From positions 1-39,447 of the forward strand of contig JAEMRT010000041.1 in NCBI GenBank assembly GCA_016463225.1: DNA of 39,447 nucleotides, read 5' to 3'. Below are positions 17,897 through 26,369 of this stretch, piece by piece; position 1 is the first letter of the stretch; the number at the start of each line of letters is the position of its first letter. The DNA is from Sphingopyxis sp. (lineage in GTDB: Bacteria > Pseudomonadota > Alphaproteobacteria > Sphingomonadales > Sphingomonadaceae). Both the position numbers and the translations under genes were made by a program. The notes under the pieces were generated by a model. That model searched no databases. It was given only the letters and a program-made list of their open reading frames with translations, and was not told where the DNA came from.

Positions 17897-18232
17897 TCAG
17901 AAAGGCAGCTTGAAGCCCGGGGGCAACGGCAATCCGCTCGTCATCTTGCCCATTTCTTCGTTGCTGACCCTGTCGGCCTTTTCGCGCGCGTCATTGAACG
18001 CCGCAGCGAGCAGATCCTCCAGCATTTGCTTGTCGGCAGGCACCATCAGGCTGTCGTCGATGCTGATCGCCTTGATCCGGCCCTTGGCGCTTGCCAATAT
18101 CCGCACCAGACCGCCGCCCGAAACGCCCTCGACCTCGACGCTGTCGAGCTTCGCCTGCGCCTCCTGCATCTGCGCCTGCACCGTGGCAGCCGCTTCCTGC
18201 GCCGCCTTCATCATTTCTTCGATCGATTTCAT
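17897..18232 (-). CDS. ybaB: YbaB/EbfC family nucleoid-associated protein
   Basis: 111 aa. The family pattern is clear: MKSIEEMMKAAQEAAATVQAQMQ-type helix (long N-terminal helix), the beta strands with SVEVEGVSGGGLVRILASAKG, and DLLAAAFNDAREKADRVSNEEMGKMT as the C-terminal helix. It forms a tweezer-like dimer that binds DNA. It overlaps the dnaX stop by 4 bases (ATGA), the classic dnaX-ybaB pair; in many bacteria recR follows, but here it does not, as lon comes 123 bases later. Confidence 0.95.
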   Translation of the reverse strand: MKSIEEMMKAAQEAAATVQAQMQEAQAKLDSVEVEGVSGGGLVRILASAKGRIKAISIDDSLMVPADKQMLEDLLAAAFNDAREKADRVSNEEMGKMTSGLPLPPGFKLPF

Positions 18233-19935
18233 GGATTGGACTTATGGCGATTGTCGGCGGGGTCTTCAAGGCTGGCGTCGGGAAAAGCCGCGAGCGCGGC
18301 CTTCACCACCGGCAGTTCGCGGATCCGTGCGTCATTGTCGGCGGCGGTCGCGGCGCGCATTTCCCCGAGGCTGGGCCGGGCATCGCCCTCATCCGCCCGG
18401 ACGTGCCAGCGGCTGCCGGTGGCGGCGAGCAGTGCATCGCCCAGATCGCGCGGGAACGTCGAGGACAACGCCGGGACGGCGGCAAACACCAGCTGACCCG
18501 GTTCGAGTTCGATAACCCGCAGATGATCGTGGACCTGCACCGCCAGCCGGTGATTGCCGCTGCTTTCGAGCAATTGGTGGATCTGCGCGATCGTCAGCGA
18601 CGTCGCCGGGAGCTCGGCAGCGGGTGCCGCGTCGGCGACGGGCGTGGCCGCGGCGGTTTCCTGCCCTGCGGCGGCGGAAGGCGCTGCGAGCGGCATCGTC
18701 GGCACGCGTCCCGATTCGAGCAGCTTCGCCAGCTCGCCGGGATCGGGCATCGACGCGGCGTAGATCACGCGGAGCAGCAGCATCTCCAGATGCTCGAGCG
18801 GATTGTTCGCGCGCAGCACCTCGTCATGCCCCTTGAGCAACAACTGCCACAGCCGGTTCAGTGGTGCGAAACCGAGCTTTTGCGCCCAGTCCCCGATGCG
18901 CTCGCGGTCGGCCTCGGCGAGCGCCGGATCGTCGTGGCGCGACACCTTCGCCAGCGTCACCGCGTGGGTCAGGTCCATCAACCCGCGCACCATCGCCACC
19001 GGCTCGATCCCCAGCGCATATTGCGCCCGCGCCAAGTCGATCGCCGCGCCGCTGTCGCCGTCCAGGATCGCCGCCATCAGCTGGGTGATGGCGGTGCGGT
19101 CCGACAGCCCCAGCATCACGCGCACCTGCGCCGCGCCGATCATCCCGCCACCATCGAGGTCGGCGTGTGCGATAGCTTGATCCAAAATCGAAAGGCCATC
19201 GCGAACCGACCCTTCGGCCGCGTTGGCGATCAGCCAGATCGCCGGCGCCTCGGCTTCGACGCCTTCTTTTTGCAATATCGAACTGAAATGCGCGAACAGC
19301 ATGTCGGGGGTGATACGGCGCAGGTCGAAGCGCTGGCAGCGCGACAGCACCGTCACCGGCACCTTGTTGACCTCGGTCGTCGCGAACAGGAATTTGACGT
19401 GCGGCGGCGGTTCTTCGAGCGTTTTCAGCAGCGCATTGAACGCGTTACGCGACAACATATGCACTTCGTCGATGATGTAGATCTTGTAGCGCGCGGACAC
19501 CGCGGCATAGCGCACCGCCTCGATAATCTCGCGGACATCGTCAACGCCGGTGTTCGACGCGGCGTCCATTTCGATGACGTCGATATGGCGGCCTTCGGTG
19601 ATCGCGCGGCACGGCTCACACACCCCGCACGGGTCGATCGTCGGGCCGCCCCGCCCGTCGGGGCCGATGCAATTTAGTGCTTTTGCGATCAGGCGCGCGG
19701 TCGACGTCTTGCCGACCCCGCGCACCCCGGTCATCAGAAACGCATGCGCCAGCCGGTCGCGCGCAATCGCGTTGCCGAGCGTGCGCACCATCGCATCCTG
19801 ACCAATCAGTTCGGCAAAGGTTTGCGGGCGGTATTTGCGGGCAAGCACGCGGTACGGGCCGCTCGACGCCTGCGGCTTCACCTCGGGCAGGTCAATTCCC
19901 AGCATCGCGGGTTCGTCGTCGGCGGAATCGCTCAT
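18229..19935 (-). CDS. dnaX: DNA polymerase III subunit gamma/tau
   Basis: 568 aa. AAA+ clamp-loader ATPase: Walker A GVRGVGKTS at 70-78, four zinc-binding cysteines in the span CIGPDG...CGVCEPC, Walker B YIIDEVHMLS, and sensor 1 FLFATTE. The N-terminus RKYRPQTFAELIGQD is diagnostic. Residues about 390-568 are the tau-specific tail, here Ala-rich then a folded domain with SLTIAQIHQLLESSGNHRLAV. Tau links the polymerase core and the DnaB helicase. I see no clear A/G-rich slippery site of the E. coli type for making gamma. It starts 49 bases downstream of the SRP RNA. Confidence 0.97.
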   Translation of the reverse strand: MSDSADDEPAMLGIDLPEVKPQASSGPYRVLARKYRPQTFAELIGQDAMVRTLGNAIARDRLAHAFLMTGVRGVGKTSTARLIAKALNCIGPDGRGGPTIDPCGVCEPCRAITEGRHIDVIEMDAASNTGVDDVREIIEAVRYAAVSARYKIYIIDEVHMLSRNAFNALLKTLEEPPPHVKFLFATTEVNKVPVTVLSRCQRFDLRRITPDMLFAHFSSILQKEGVEAEAPAIWLIANAAEGSVRDGLSILDQAIAHADLDGGGMIGAAQVRVMLGLSDRTAITQLMAAILDGDSGAAIDLARAQYALGIEPVAMVRGLMDLTHAVTLAKVSRHDDPALAEADRERIGDWAQKLGFAPLNRLWQLLLKGHDEVLRANNPLEHLEMLLLRVIYAASMPDPGELAKLLESGRVPTMPLAAPSAAAGQETAAATPVADAAPAAELPATSLTIAQIHQLLESSGNHRLAVQVHDHLRVIELEPGQLVFAAVPALSSTFPRDLGDALLAATGSRWHVRADEGDARPSLGEMRAATAADNDARIRELPVVKAALAAFPDASLEDPADNRHKSNP

Positions 19936-19983
19936 GGCATCGTCTTAGGGACGGCGCGCGATCTTGTCGAAGGGGGAAATTGG

Positions 19984-20075
19984 GTGGGAGCCGGAACGAC
20001 CCGCGGCGAATTCGTTGCGGCTGCTTCCTTCCGGACCTGACCGGGTTGGCGAAGACCACGTCCGCCCGACTCCCG
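19984..20075 (-). ncRNA. ffs: Signal recognition particle RNA, small (4.5S-like) type
   Basis: On the minus strand this holds the near-invariant SRP core GGTCAGGTCCGGAAGGAAGC, containing both the tetraloop side and the asymmetric-loop motif bound by Ffh. The ends pair as GGGAGTCGG (20066-20074) with CCGGCTCCC (19986-19994), closing a single long hairpin of about 90 nt. It would bind Ffh to target membrane proteins co-translationally. Its place just upstream of dnaX is common in alphaproteobacteria. The exact ends are estimated to within a few bases. Confidence 0.95.
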
Positions 20076-20147
20076 CGGCGCATATGGCGGGGGATGGGGC
20101 GAATTGCAAGTTGTGTTGCCCCCCAATTGTCACCCCGGCAAGGGGGT

Positions 20148-20483
20148 TCAGCGCGGCCCCTGCATGTTGCGGCTTTCGCCCGGGATGTGGACGGTCAGCC
20201 CATCCATCGCCTCGGTCAGCAAGATCTGGCACGCAAGGCGGCTCGTCCGCCGCACCCCGGCGGCGAGGTCGAGCATATCCTCTTCCATTTCGCTCGCGGG
20301 CGGCAGGCGGTCGAAATCCTCTTTGGCGACGATGACATGGCAGGTCGAGCAGGCCATCTGGCCTTCGCACGTCCCCTCCAGCGGCATCATATGCGCCTGC
20401 GCGACGTCGAGCAGGATGCTGCCCGCTTCCGCATCGGCCTCGGTGCGGCCCTTGCCATCGGCGTGGATGAAGGTGACGCGCAT
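20148..20483 (-). CDS. 2Fe-2S ferredoxin, adrenodoxin type
   Basis: 111 aa. Four cluster cysteines at C39, C45, C48 and C85 give the spacing C-x5-C-x2-C-x36-C of vertebrate-type (adrenodoxin/Fdx) ferredoxins, within EGTCEGQMACSTCHV and RLACQILL. The C-terminal part MDGLTVHIP is also typical. It carries single electrons, likely for iron-sulfur cluster assembly or a cytochrome P450. It starts one base inside the end of the cysteine desulfurase gene (TGATG overlap), supporting an Fe-S assembly role similar to isc-associated fdx. The start ATG is at 20481-20483. Confidence 0.93.
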   Translation of the reverse strand: MRVTFIHADGKGRTEADAEAGSILLDVAQAHMMPLEGTCEGQMACSTCHVIVAKEDFDRLPPASEMEEDMLDLAAGVRRTSRLACQILLTEAMDGLTVHIPGESRNMQGPR

Positions 20484-21574
20484 CAATTGACCCCCTGCAA
20501 CCGCGCCGCATCCTTGATCGCGGTCAGCCCGTCGCGCAATTCCTGCTCGCTGGTGTAGCGCCCCCAGCCTAGCCGGATCGACGCGCGCGCATCGGCTTCG
20601 CTCACGCCCATCGCGCGCAGGACATGGCTGACCTTGCCCGACCCGCTGCCGCACGCGCTGCCGAGCGAGAAAGCGATATTGCGGGCATCGGACATCAGAC
20701 GGAGGCCGTTTACGCCCTCGCGCCGGACGTTGAGGTTGCCGTGATAGCGCCGCTCGGCATCGCCGTTGATCGTCCATTCGGGCAGCATATCCCTCGCCAG
20801 CGACCAGAGGCGCTCGACATGCGCGACATCTTTGCCCGACTGCTCCGCCGCCAGCGCCGCGGCGGCACCGAAGCCGGCACAGAGCGCGGGCGACACGGTG
20901 CCAGATCGCATCCCCTGTTCCTGCGCCCCGCCGAGCATGAAGGCCGGCAGATCGAGCCCGTCCTTCACCCACAGCGCGCCGATGCCCTTTGGCCCGTGGA
21001 TCTTGTGCGCCGACAGCGCGATCAGGTCCGGTCCATCGGGAATCGCGACGCGACCATAGCCCTGCACCGCGTCGCAGAGCAAAAGACTATTCTTTACATG
21101 GGCGGCGGCGGCGAAGTCGGCCACCGGCTGGATCGTGCCAACCTCGTTGTTGACGAGCATCACCGCCACGATGCCATTTTCGGGTATGAGCGCTGGATCG
21201 GGCGGCAGCGCCAGCCCAGCGCTATCGACAGGCAAGATCGCGGCATGCAGCCGTTCGAGGCATTGCAGCGACGCCGCATGTTCGATGCTAAGCCCGGCAA
21301 CGCCGCCCGGCATGACCTCAGCTCCCCGCAACAGGGCCCAGTTGAGCGCCTCGGTGGCGCCCGAGGTAAAAAGGACGCGGCCGCCCTTGGGCAACAACGT
21401 CGCAACCTGATCGCGCGCGAACTCGACCGCCGCCGCCGCGGCGCGGCCGCCTTTATGCGTGCTCGACGGATTGGCGAAGCCATCACCCTCGCCCGGTCCT
21501 TCGAGCCAGCGCAGCATCGCCGCACGCGCCTCGCGCGCGAGCGGCGTCGTGGCTTGGTAATCAAGGTAGATCAT
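20483..21574 (-). CDS. Cysteine desulfurase (NifS/IscS family)
   Basis: 363 aa. PLP-dependent enzyme that takes sulfur from cysteine to make alanine and an enzyme-bound persulfide. Visible: MIYLDYQATTPL at the N-terminus, GFANPSSTHKGGR, SGATEALN, SIEHAA, the PLP lysine K191 in ALSAHKIHGPKG, and the active cysteine C308 in SLGSACGSGSGKVSHVL. It is somewhat shorter than IscS (about 404 aa). The frame is open 32 codons further upstream but that part covers an intergenic palindrome, so the ATG at 21572-21574 is the real start. Overlaps the ferredoxin gene by one base. Confidence 0.93.
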   Translation of the reverse strand: MIYLDYQATTPLAREARAAMLRWLEGPGEGDGFANPSSTHKGGRAAAAAVEFARDQVATLLPKGGRVLFTSGATEALNWALLRGAEVMPGGVAGLSIEHAASLQCLERLHAAILPVDSAGLALPPDPALIPENGIVAVMLVNNEVGTIQPVADFAAAAHVKNSLLLCDAVQGYGRVAIPDGPDLIALSAHKIHGPKGIGALWVKDGLDLPAFMLGGAQEQGMRSGTVSPALCAGFGAAAALAAEQSGKDVAHVERLWSLARDMLPEWTINGDAERRYHGNLNVRREGVNGLRLMSDARNIAFSLGSACGSGSGKVSHVLRAMGVSEADARASIRLGWGRYTSEQELRDGLTAIKDAARLQGVN

Positions 21575-21597
21575 GTCGGCGCATTTGCCTCTTAAAC

Positions 21598-21676
21598 CCG
21601 TTCGTGTCGAGCGAAGTCGAGACACGCTGGGGTCGTGAATGCCTTCGCGTGTCTCGACTTCGCTCGACACGAACGG
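21598..21676. repeat. Perfect 30-bp intergenic inverted repeat (GTGTCGAGCGAAGTCGAGAC family)
   Basis: The left arm 21598-21627 begins CCGTTCGTGTCGAGCGAAG and the right arm 21647-21676 is its exact reverse complement over all 30 bases, with a 19-base loop. It lies between the divergent cysteine desulfurase and alpha/beta hydrolase genes. Repeats of this sequence are common between genes of sphingomonads. Its origin and role are unknown. Confidence 0.9.
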
Positions 21677-21725
21677 AAACCAAAGAGTGATTTGAGCGAA
21701 CCTTATTGCGAGCGATTCGCAAAAG

Positions 21726-21753
21726 TTGCATGTTGAGACCTATTTTCTATATA
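21726..21753 (+). promoter_or_regulatory. Probable sigma-70 promoter of the alpha/beta hydrolase gene
   Basis: TTGCAT (21726-21731), a 16-base spacer, then TATATA (21748-21753), about 75 bases before the hydrolase start and just after the palindrome. Confidence 0.5.
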
Positions 21754-21826
21754 GGCGCCATCTTCGCTCCGCCACTCCGCCAGCCGGCGATTCGGTCGTG
21801 AGCTCAAAAAGATAAGAGGTGCTCCC

Positions 21827-22483
21827 ATGCCCGACGTGATTTTTACCGGCCCCGAGGGCCGTATCGAAGGCCGTTTCTCGCCCCCGCCGCGCCCGCGCGC
21901 GCCGGTTGCGCTGATCCTGCATCCGCATCCGCAGGGCGGCGGCACGATGAACGATCGCATCACGCAGGCGATGTACAAAAGCTTCGTCGCGCGCGGTTTC
22001 GCGGTGCTGCGCTTCAACTTTCGCGGCGTCGGCCGCAGCCAGGGCACGTTCGACAACGGCATCGGCGAACTGAGCGATGCCGCGTCGGCGCTCGACTGGG
22101 TGCAGTCGATCCATCCCGAGGCGCAGACCACGTGGATCGCGGGCTTCAGTTTCGGCGCGTGGATCGGCATGCAGCTGTTGATGCGCCGCCCCGAAATCCG
22201 CGGCTTCCTCTCGGTTGCGCCGCCGGCGAACATGTATGATTTCAGCTTCCTCGCCCCCTGCCCTTCGTCGGGCATCATCGTCGCGGGCGGCCAGGACGAG
22301 ATCGTTCCGCCGAGCGCAGTACAGAAACTGGTCGATAAGCTACGCACCCAAAAAGGCATCACCATCCATCACGACGAGATCCCGCGCGCGAACCACTTCT
22401 TCGAGCATGAACTCGACCAGTTGATGAAGTCGCTCGATAATTATCTGGATATGCGGCTCGCGCCAGATTCGCCGATCCGCTGA
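21827..22483 (+). CDS. Alpha/beta hydrolase (COG2945-type)
   Basis: 218 aa. Catalytic triad is visible: nucleophile S108 in GFSFGAW, acid D157 in AGGQDEIVP, and H190 in PRANHFFEHE. The N-terminal strand-turn LILHPHPQGGGTMND and FNFRGVGRSQGTFDNG are diagnostic of this small hydrolase family, which is widespread but without an agreed substrate. No signal peptide, so cytoplasmic. AAGAGGTG lies about 7 bases upstream of the ATG. Monocistronic: its own promoter upstream, a hairpin right after the stop. Confidence 0.9.
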   Translation: MPDVIFTGPEGRIEGRFSPPPRPRAPVALILHPHPQGGGTMNDRITQAMYKSFVARGFAVLRFNFRGVGRSQGTFDNGIGELSDAASALDWVQSIHPEAQTTWIAGFSFGAWIGMQLLMRRPEIRGFLSVAPPANMYDFSFLAPCPSSGIIVAGGQDEIVPPSAVQKLVDKLRTQKGITIHHDEIPRANHFFEHELDQLMKSLDNYLDMRLAPDSPIR

Positions 22484-22490
22484 CAAAGCC

Positions 22491-22526
22491 ATCCTCCCTG
22501 TCGCGACGTGACGCGACGGGGAGGAT
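22491..22526. terminator. Bidirectional terminator hairpin
   Basis: ATCCTCCCTGTCGCG (22491-22505) pairs with CGCGACGGGGAGGAT (22512-22526) around a 6-base loop; one G-U pair. It lies between the hydrolase stop and the converging 54-aa gene. The plus strand continues TATTTC, a short U-run. Confidence 0.65.
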
Positions 22527-22690
22527 TATTTCACCGGCACCAGCCAGATCGCGACATTGGCGAACATCACCAGCGCGGCGACCAGCATCAGCAGCGCTCG
22601 GCGGTGGTCGCCCTTGCGAAAGACGTAGACCGCGCCGCCCGTGAGGAGGACGCCGGTCAGCATCAGGATGGATATGATCGTATCGGACAT
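22526..22690 (-). CDS. 54-aa membrane miniprotein
   Basis: Starts at the ATG 22688-22690 and ends with TAA at 22526-22528. The product begins MSDTIISILMLTGVLLTGGA, has a basic loop VFRKGDHRRA, then a second hydrophobic helix LLMLVAALVMFANVAIWLV. Two membrane helices joined by a positively charged loop give a hairpin with both ends outside by the positive-inside rule. It is codon-normal and fills the space between the hydrolase terminator and rpiB, with which it is divergent. I do not recognise a family. The upstream sequence lacks a strong Shine-Dalgarno motif, so expression is uncertain. Confidence 0.6.
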   Translation of the reverse strand: MSDTIISILMLTGVLLTGGAVYVFRKGDHRRALLMLVAALVMFANVAIWLVPVK

Positions 22691-22802
22691 AGGGCCGCTT
22701 TATCGATCGCGTCACAAATTTGCCACCTCGCTTATGGCCAATCGTCGCGGCTTCGCCTAAAGCGCCCTCATCGATTCCCTGACGCCCTGCGGGAGCCGCG
22801 AC

Positions 22803-23255
22803 ATGCGCATTGCCATAGCCTCTGACCACGCCGCTTATGAACTGAAAGCGCAGCTTGCCGAATGGCTGCGCGACGCAGGGCACGAGGTCGAGGACCTTGG
22901 CACCAATGGTCCCGAGAGCGTCGACTATCCCGATTTTGGCTACCGCCTTGCCGAATCGATTGCCGATGGCCGCGCGGAACGTGGCGTCGCGCTTTGCGGG
23001 TCGGGCATAGGAATTTCGATCTCGGTCAATCGCAACCCCGCCGCGCGCTGTGCGCTGGTGTCCGAACCGCTGTCGGCCAAGCTTTCGCGCGAGCATAATG
23101 ACGCCAATGTCATTGCGATGGGCGCGCGCCTGACCGGTATCGATATGGCCAAGGCGTGCCTCGACGCCTTTCTCGCCACCGAATTCGCCGGCGACCGCCA
23201 CGCGCGCCGCGTCGACAAGCTTTCGAATCCGCATCAACTGGAGACCAGCCGATGA
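22803..23255 (+). CDS. rpiB: Ribose 5-phosphate isomerase B
   Basis: 150 aa, normal for RpiB/LacAB. Interconverts ribose 5-phosphate and ribulose 5-phosphate. Visible: [13 protein letters not shown] with the conserved Asp-His, [15 protein letters not shown], active cysteine C65 in [17 protein letters not shown], and [21 protein letters not shown] lies about 7 bases before the ATG. Its stop overlaps the glyA start by 4 bases (ATGA); the rpiB-glyA pairing is common in alphaproteobacteria. It is the first gene of an operon that runs to trmJ. Confidence 0.96.
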   Translation: MRIAIASDHAAYELKAQLAEWLRDAGHEVEDLGTNGPESVDYPDFGYRLAESIADGRAERGVALCGSGIGISISVNRNPAARCALVSEPLSAKLSREHNDANVIAMGARLTGIDMAKACLDAFLATEFAGDRHARRVDKLSNPHQLETSR

Positions 23256-24559
23256 CCACAGACACGCTCGACAAGCCCATCAAATCGGCCGGCTATTTCA
23301 CCGACGGCGTCGACACCGTCGACCCTGCGGTCGCCGCGGCGATGAAGCATGAACTCGAGCGCGAACGCTATCAGATCGAACTGATCGCGAGCGAGAATAT
23401 CGTTTCGAAAGCCGTGCTCGAAGCGCAGGGCAGTGTCTTCACGAACAAATATGCCGAAGGCTATCCCGGCCGCCGTTACTATCAGGGCTGCGCGCCGTCG
23501 GACGAGGTCGAAACCCTCGCGATCGACCGCGCCAAGCAGCTGTTCGACTGCGGCTATGTGAACGTCCAGCCGCATTCGGGGGCGCAGGCAAACGGCGCGG
23601 TGATGCTGGCGCTGACCAAGCCCGGCGCGACGATCCTGGGGATGAGCCTCGACGCTGGCGGCCACCTGACCCATGGCGCGCCGCCCGCGATGTCGGGCAA
23701 ATGGTTCAACGCCGTGCAATATGGCGTGCGCGCCGAAGATCATCTCGTCGATTTCGACCAGGTTGAAGCGCTGGCGAAGGAACATCGCCCCGCGCTGATC
23801 ATCGCAGGCGGCTCGGCTTATCCACGCACGCTCGACTTTGCGCGTTTCCGCGCGATTGCCGATGATGTCGGCGCGCTGCTGATGGTCGACATGGCGCATT
23901 TCGCCGGGCTGGTAGCCGGCGGCGTCCATCCCTCGCCGATGGAGCATGCGCATGTCGTCACCACGACGACGCACAAGACGCTGCGCGGCCCGCGCGGCGG
24001 CATGATCCTGACCAATGACGAAGCGATCGCCAAGCGCATCAATTCGGCGGTGTTCCCCGGCCTGCAGGGCGGTCCGCTGATGCACGTCATCGCCGCCAAA
24101 GCCGTCGCATTCGGGGAAGCGCTGCGCCCCGATTTCAAGGATTATGCCAAGGCCACCGTCGCCAATGCTCAGGCGCTGGCCGGCCGCCTGAAGGCACGCG
24201 GCGCCGATGTGGTGGCGGGGGGTACCGACACGCACCTCGCGCTGATCGACCTGCGCCCGCTCGGCGTCACCGGACGCGACGCCGATGAAGCGCTCGAACG
24301 CAGTGCGATCACCTGCAACAAGAACGGCATCCCCTTCGACCCGCTGCCGCCGGTCAAAACCAGCGGCATCCGCGTCGGATCGCCGGCGGGGACCACGCGC
24401 GGTTTCGGTATCGCCGAGTTCGAGGATATCGGCGACATGGTCGCCGACGTGCTCGAAGCGCTGCGCGACAAGGGTGAACATGGTGACGCCGACGTCGAAG
24501 CCGATGTCCGCGGCCGCGTCCGTACGCTGTGCGAACGCTTCCCGATCTATCAGGGCTGA
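23252..24559 (+). CDS. glyA: Serine hydroxymethyltransferase
   Basis: 435 aa. PLP enzyme that converts serine and tetrahydrofolate to glycine and methylene-tetrahydrofolate. Visible: [42 protein letters not shown], the PLP lysine K242 in [13 protein letters not shown], and the C-terminal [15 protein letters not shown]. The ATG at 23252 overlaps the rpiB stop by 4 bases; the longer open frame into rpiB is out of place. Followed by a 72-codon gene. Confidence 0.98.
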   Translation: MTTDTLDKPIKSAGYFTDGVDTVDPAVAAAMKHELERERYQIELIASENIVSKAVLEAQGSVFTNKYAEGYPGRRYYQGCAPSDEVETLAIDRAKQLFDCGYVNVQPHSGAQANGAVMLALTKPGATILGMSLDAGGHLTHGAPPAMSGKWFNAVQYGVRAEDHLVDFDQVEALAKEHRPALIIAGGSAYPRTLDFARFRAIADDVGALLMVDMAHFAGLVAGGVHPSPMEHAHVVTTTTHKTLRGPRGGMILTNDEAIAKRINSAVFPGLQGGPLMHVIAAKAVAFGEALRPDFKDYAKATVANAQALAGRLKARGADVVAGGTDTHLALIDLRPLGVTGRDADEALERSAITCNKNGIPFDPLPPVKTSGIRVGSPAGTTRGFGIAEFEDIGDMVADVLEALRDKGEHGDADVEADVRGRVRTLCERFPIYQG

Positions 24560-24563
24560 TCCG

Positions 24564-24782
24564 ATGGCACGACAACATCCCGAAGAACCCACGCTGGCCG
24601 AGGTCACGATCGAAGAGGTCAAGGCGATGGCGAAGCAGGGTCTGGCGCATCCGTCGACCCGCCCGGTGCTGGTTGGCGGCGGTATCGGCGCCGTCGTCGG
24701 CCTGTTGCTCGATGCCGTCAGCTGGCCGGTCGGACTGTTCGCGGGCGCCGCCATTGCGCTGCTGATGCGGGTGCGTCGCTAG
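24564..24782 (+). CDS. 72-aa hypothetical protein with one or two membrane segments
   Basis: Starts 4 bases after the glyA stop and ends 3 bases before nrdR, so it is clearly part of the operon. Residues 1-33 are hydrophilic (EPTLAEVTIEEVKAMAKQGL); 34-68 are hydrophobic with glycines (VLVGGGIGAVVGLLLDAV, then VGLFAGAAIALLMRV), probably a tight helical hairpin in the membrane. The N-terminal half looks like an amphipathic helix. I do not recognise the family. The position between glyA and nrdR may be conserved in relatives. Confidence 0.7.
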   Translation: MARQHPEEPTLAEVTIEEVKAMAKQGLAHPSTRPVLVGGGIGAVVGLLLDAVSWPVGLFAGAAIALLMRVRR

Positions 24783-24785
24783 CCC

Positions 24786-25250
24786 ATGCGTTGCCCCTAT
24801 TGCGGCCATGAAGACAGTCAGGTGAAGGACAGCCGCCCGACCGAGGACGGCGCGGCCATTCGCCGCCGACGCCAGTGCGAGGATTGCGGCGCGCGCTTTA
24901 CGACGTTCGAGCGTATCCAGCTACGCGAAGTTGCCGTGCTCAAGGCAGGGGGCGGGCGCGAACCTTTCGATCGCGAAAAACTGATGCGCAGCATCCAGAT
25001 CGCGTGCCGCAAGCGCCCGATCGACGGCGCACGCATTGAACGGCTGGTGTCTGGCATCCAGCGCCAGCTCGAAACTTCGGGCGAAAATGAAGTGCCGGCG
25101 GCACAGATCGGCGCCATGGTGATGGAAGCGCTCAAAGGCTTCGACAGCGTCGCCTATATCCGCTTTGCCAGCGTGTATCGCGAATTTACCGAGGCAAAGG
25201 ATTTCGAGGAATTCGCGTCGTCGGTGACCGAGGCGGCGCACAAAAGTTGA
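24786..25250 (+). CDS. nrdR: Transcriptional repressor NrdR
   Basis: 154 aa, standard length. N-terminal zinc ribbon with C3, C6, C31 and C34 ([21 protein letters not shown]), then an ATP-cone from about residue 48 ([20 protein letters not shown]), ending with [20 protein letters not shown]. NrdR senses ATP/dATP and represses ribonucleotide reductase genes by binding NrdR boxes. No nrd gene is in the window. Its stop overlaps the trmJ start. Confidence 0.97.
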   Translation: MRCPYCGHEDSQVKDSRPTEDGAAIRRRRQCEDCGARFTTFERIQLREVAVLKAGGGREPFDREKLMRSIQIACRKRPIDGARIERLVSGIQRQLETSGENEVPAAQIGAMVMEALKGFDSVAYIRFASVYREFTEAKDFEEFASSVTEAAHKS

Positions 25251-25978
25251 CCGTGGCCACCGCCCTACCCCCCGTCATCGTCCTCGTCCGTCCGCAGCTG
25301 GGTGAAAATATCGGCAAGGCGGCGCGCGCGATGCTCAATTTCGGGCTGACCGAATTGCGGCTGGTCACCCCGCGCGATGGCTGGCCGAATCCCGATGCGG
25401 GTCCGGCGGCGGCGGGCGCCGACATCGTGCTGGCGGATGCGCAGGTGTTCGCTAGCTTGGCCGAGGCGGTTGCCGATTGCACCACCATCTATGCGACCAC
25501 GGTGCGCAAACGCGGCGTGATGAAGCCTGTGTTGACCCCCGAAGCCGCGGCGCGCGCGGTGCATGCCGATGCGGGTCGCTCAGCGTATGTGTTTGGCGCT
25601 GAGCGCTCGGGTCTGGATACCGATGATGTCGCACTCGCGCACAATATCGTGACGGTGCCGATCAATCCGAAATTCGGGTCGCTCAATCTCGCACAGGCGG
25701 TGATCCTGCTCGCCTATGAGTGGTCAAAGGGGCAATCGCTGGCAAGCCCGCCCGAGGTGCCGCTCGATCCCGTCGCGCCGCATGCAGAGCTGGAAGAACT
25801 GATCCAGCATCTGGTGCGCGACCTCGACGCCAGCGGCTATTTCGTCCCGCCCGAACGGACCGACGCGACGCTGCGCACGCTGCGCACCGCGCTCACCAAG
25901 ACCGGCTGGTCGCACAATGATATCAGGATGATGCACGGGATCATAACCAGTCTTGGCAGAAAGCCGCGAGCGCGATAA
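25247..25978 (+). CDS. trmJ: tRNA (cytidine/uridine-2'-O)-methyltransferase, TrmJ-like (SPOUT)
   Basis: 243 aa, close to TrmJ (about 246). SPOUT knot motifs: [19 protein letters not shown] with the catalytic-site asparagine and arginine, VFGAERSGL, and [21 protein letters not shown] that binds S-adenosylmethionine. It likely 2'-O-methylates position 32 of several tRNAs. The start is either the TTG at 25247 (overlapping the nrdR stop as TTGA) or the GTG at 25253; no ATG is available. Last gene of the rpiB operon. Confidence 0.87.
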   Translation: MTVATALPPVIVLVRPQLGENIGKAARAMLNFGLTELRLVTPRDGWPNPDAGPAAAGADIVLADAQVFASLAEAVADCTTIYATTVRKRGVMKPVLTPEAAARAVHADAGRSAYVFGAERSGLDTDDVALAHNIVTVPINPKFGSLNLAQAVILLAYEWSKGQSLASPPEVPLDPVAPHAELEELIQHLVRDLDASGYFVPPERTDATLRTLRTALTKTGWSHNDIRMMHGIITSLGRKPRAR

Positions 25979-26010
25979 CAGGCTCCTCCCCTCCCAGGAG
26001 TCAAACGTCC

Positions 26011-26235
26011 ATGCTTACCCTGTTGATGTCGCTGGCCCTTTCCGCAGCGTCCACCGAAGCCCCGACCACGCAGCCGGCAACCGAAACCGCCGCCAAGCCC
26101 GACAAAAAGCCCAAGCTTGTTTGCCGTCGCATCGCCAACACCGGCAGCCGCCTGCCCGAACGCGAGTGCCGCACGCAGGAAGATTGGGACCGTCAGGCCG
26201 ATACGACCAGTCAACAGCTGAAGGGCGCCAAATGA
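26011..26235 (+). CDS. Small exported protein with a two-cysteine motif (copy 1)
   Basis: 74 aa. Signal peptide 1-14 (MLTLLMSLALSAAS). A Thr/Ala/Pro/Lys-rich linker follows, then the conserved unit LVCRRIANTGSRLPERECRT and a tryptophan-aspartate (EDWDRQ). The cysteines at 16-residue spacing could form a disulfide in the periplasm. The same pattern (C-R-x-x-x-x-TGSR-x-x-x-x-x-C-x-T-x-x-x-W) recurs in many sphingomonad exported proteins of unknown function. AGGAG lies 8 bases before the ATG. The following gene is a paralogue sharing the same signal peptide. Confidence 0.75.
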   Translation: MLTLLMSLALSAASTEAPTTQPATETAAKPDKKPKLVCRRIANTGSRLPERECRTQEDWDRQADTTSQQLKGAK

Positions 26236-26244
26236 AGGCGGCGG

Positions 26245-26271
26245 GTGCCACACCCGGTGCCCGCCACCCCT
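26245..26271 (+). terminator. Possible hairpin between the two paralogous small genes
   Basis: GGCGGGTGCC and GGTGCCCGCC pair around ACACCC over 10 bp including two G-U pairs. No U-run follows, so a role as terminator is uncertain; it may also be a stem protecting the first gene's mRNA. Confidence 0.3.
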
Positions 26272-26369
26272 CACCCGTCGCCAGCGGCGATGATGCTGCC
26301 GTGCACCGGTACCTTGGCCCCTGAGCAATGCGACTTTAGACCTTGGTTTCTCCAAGGAGTTTGATTCGC

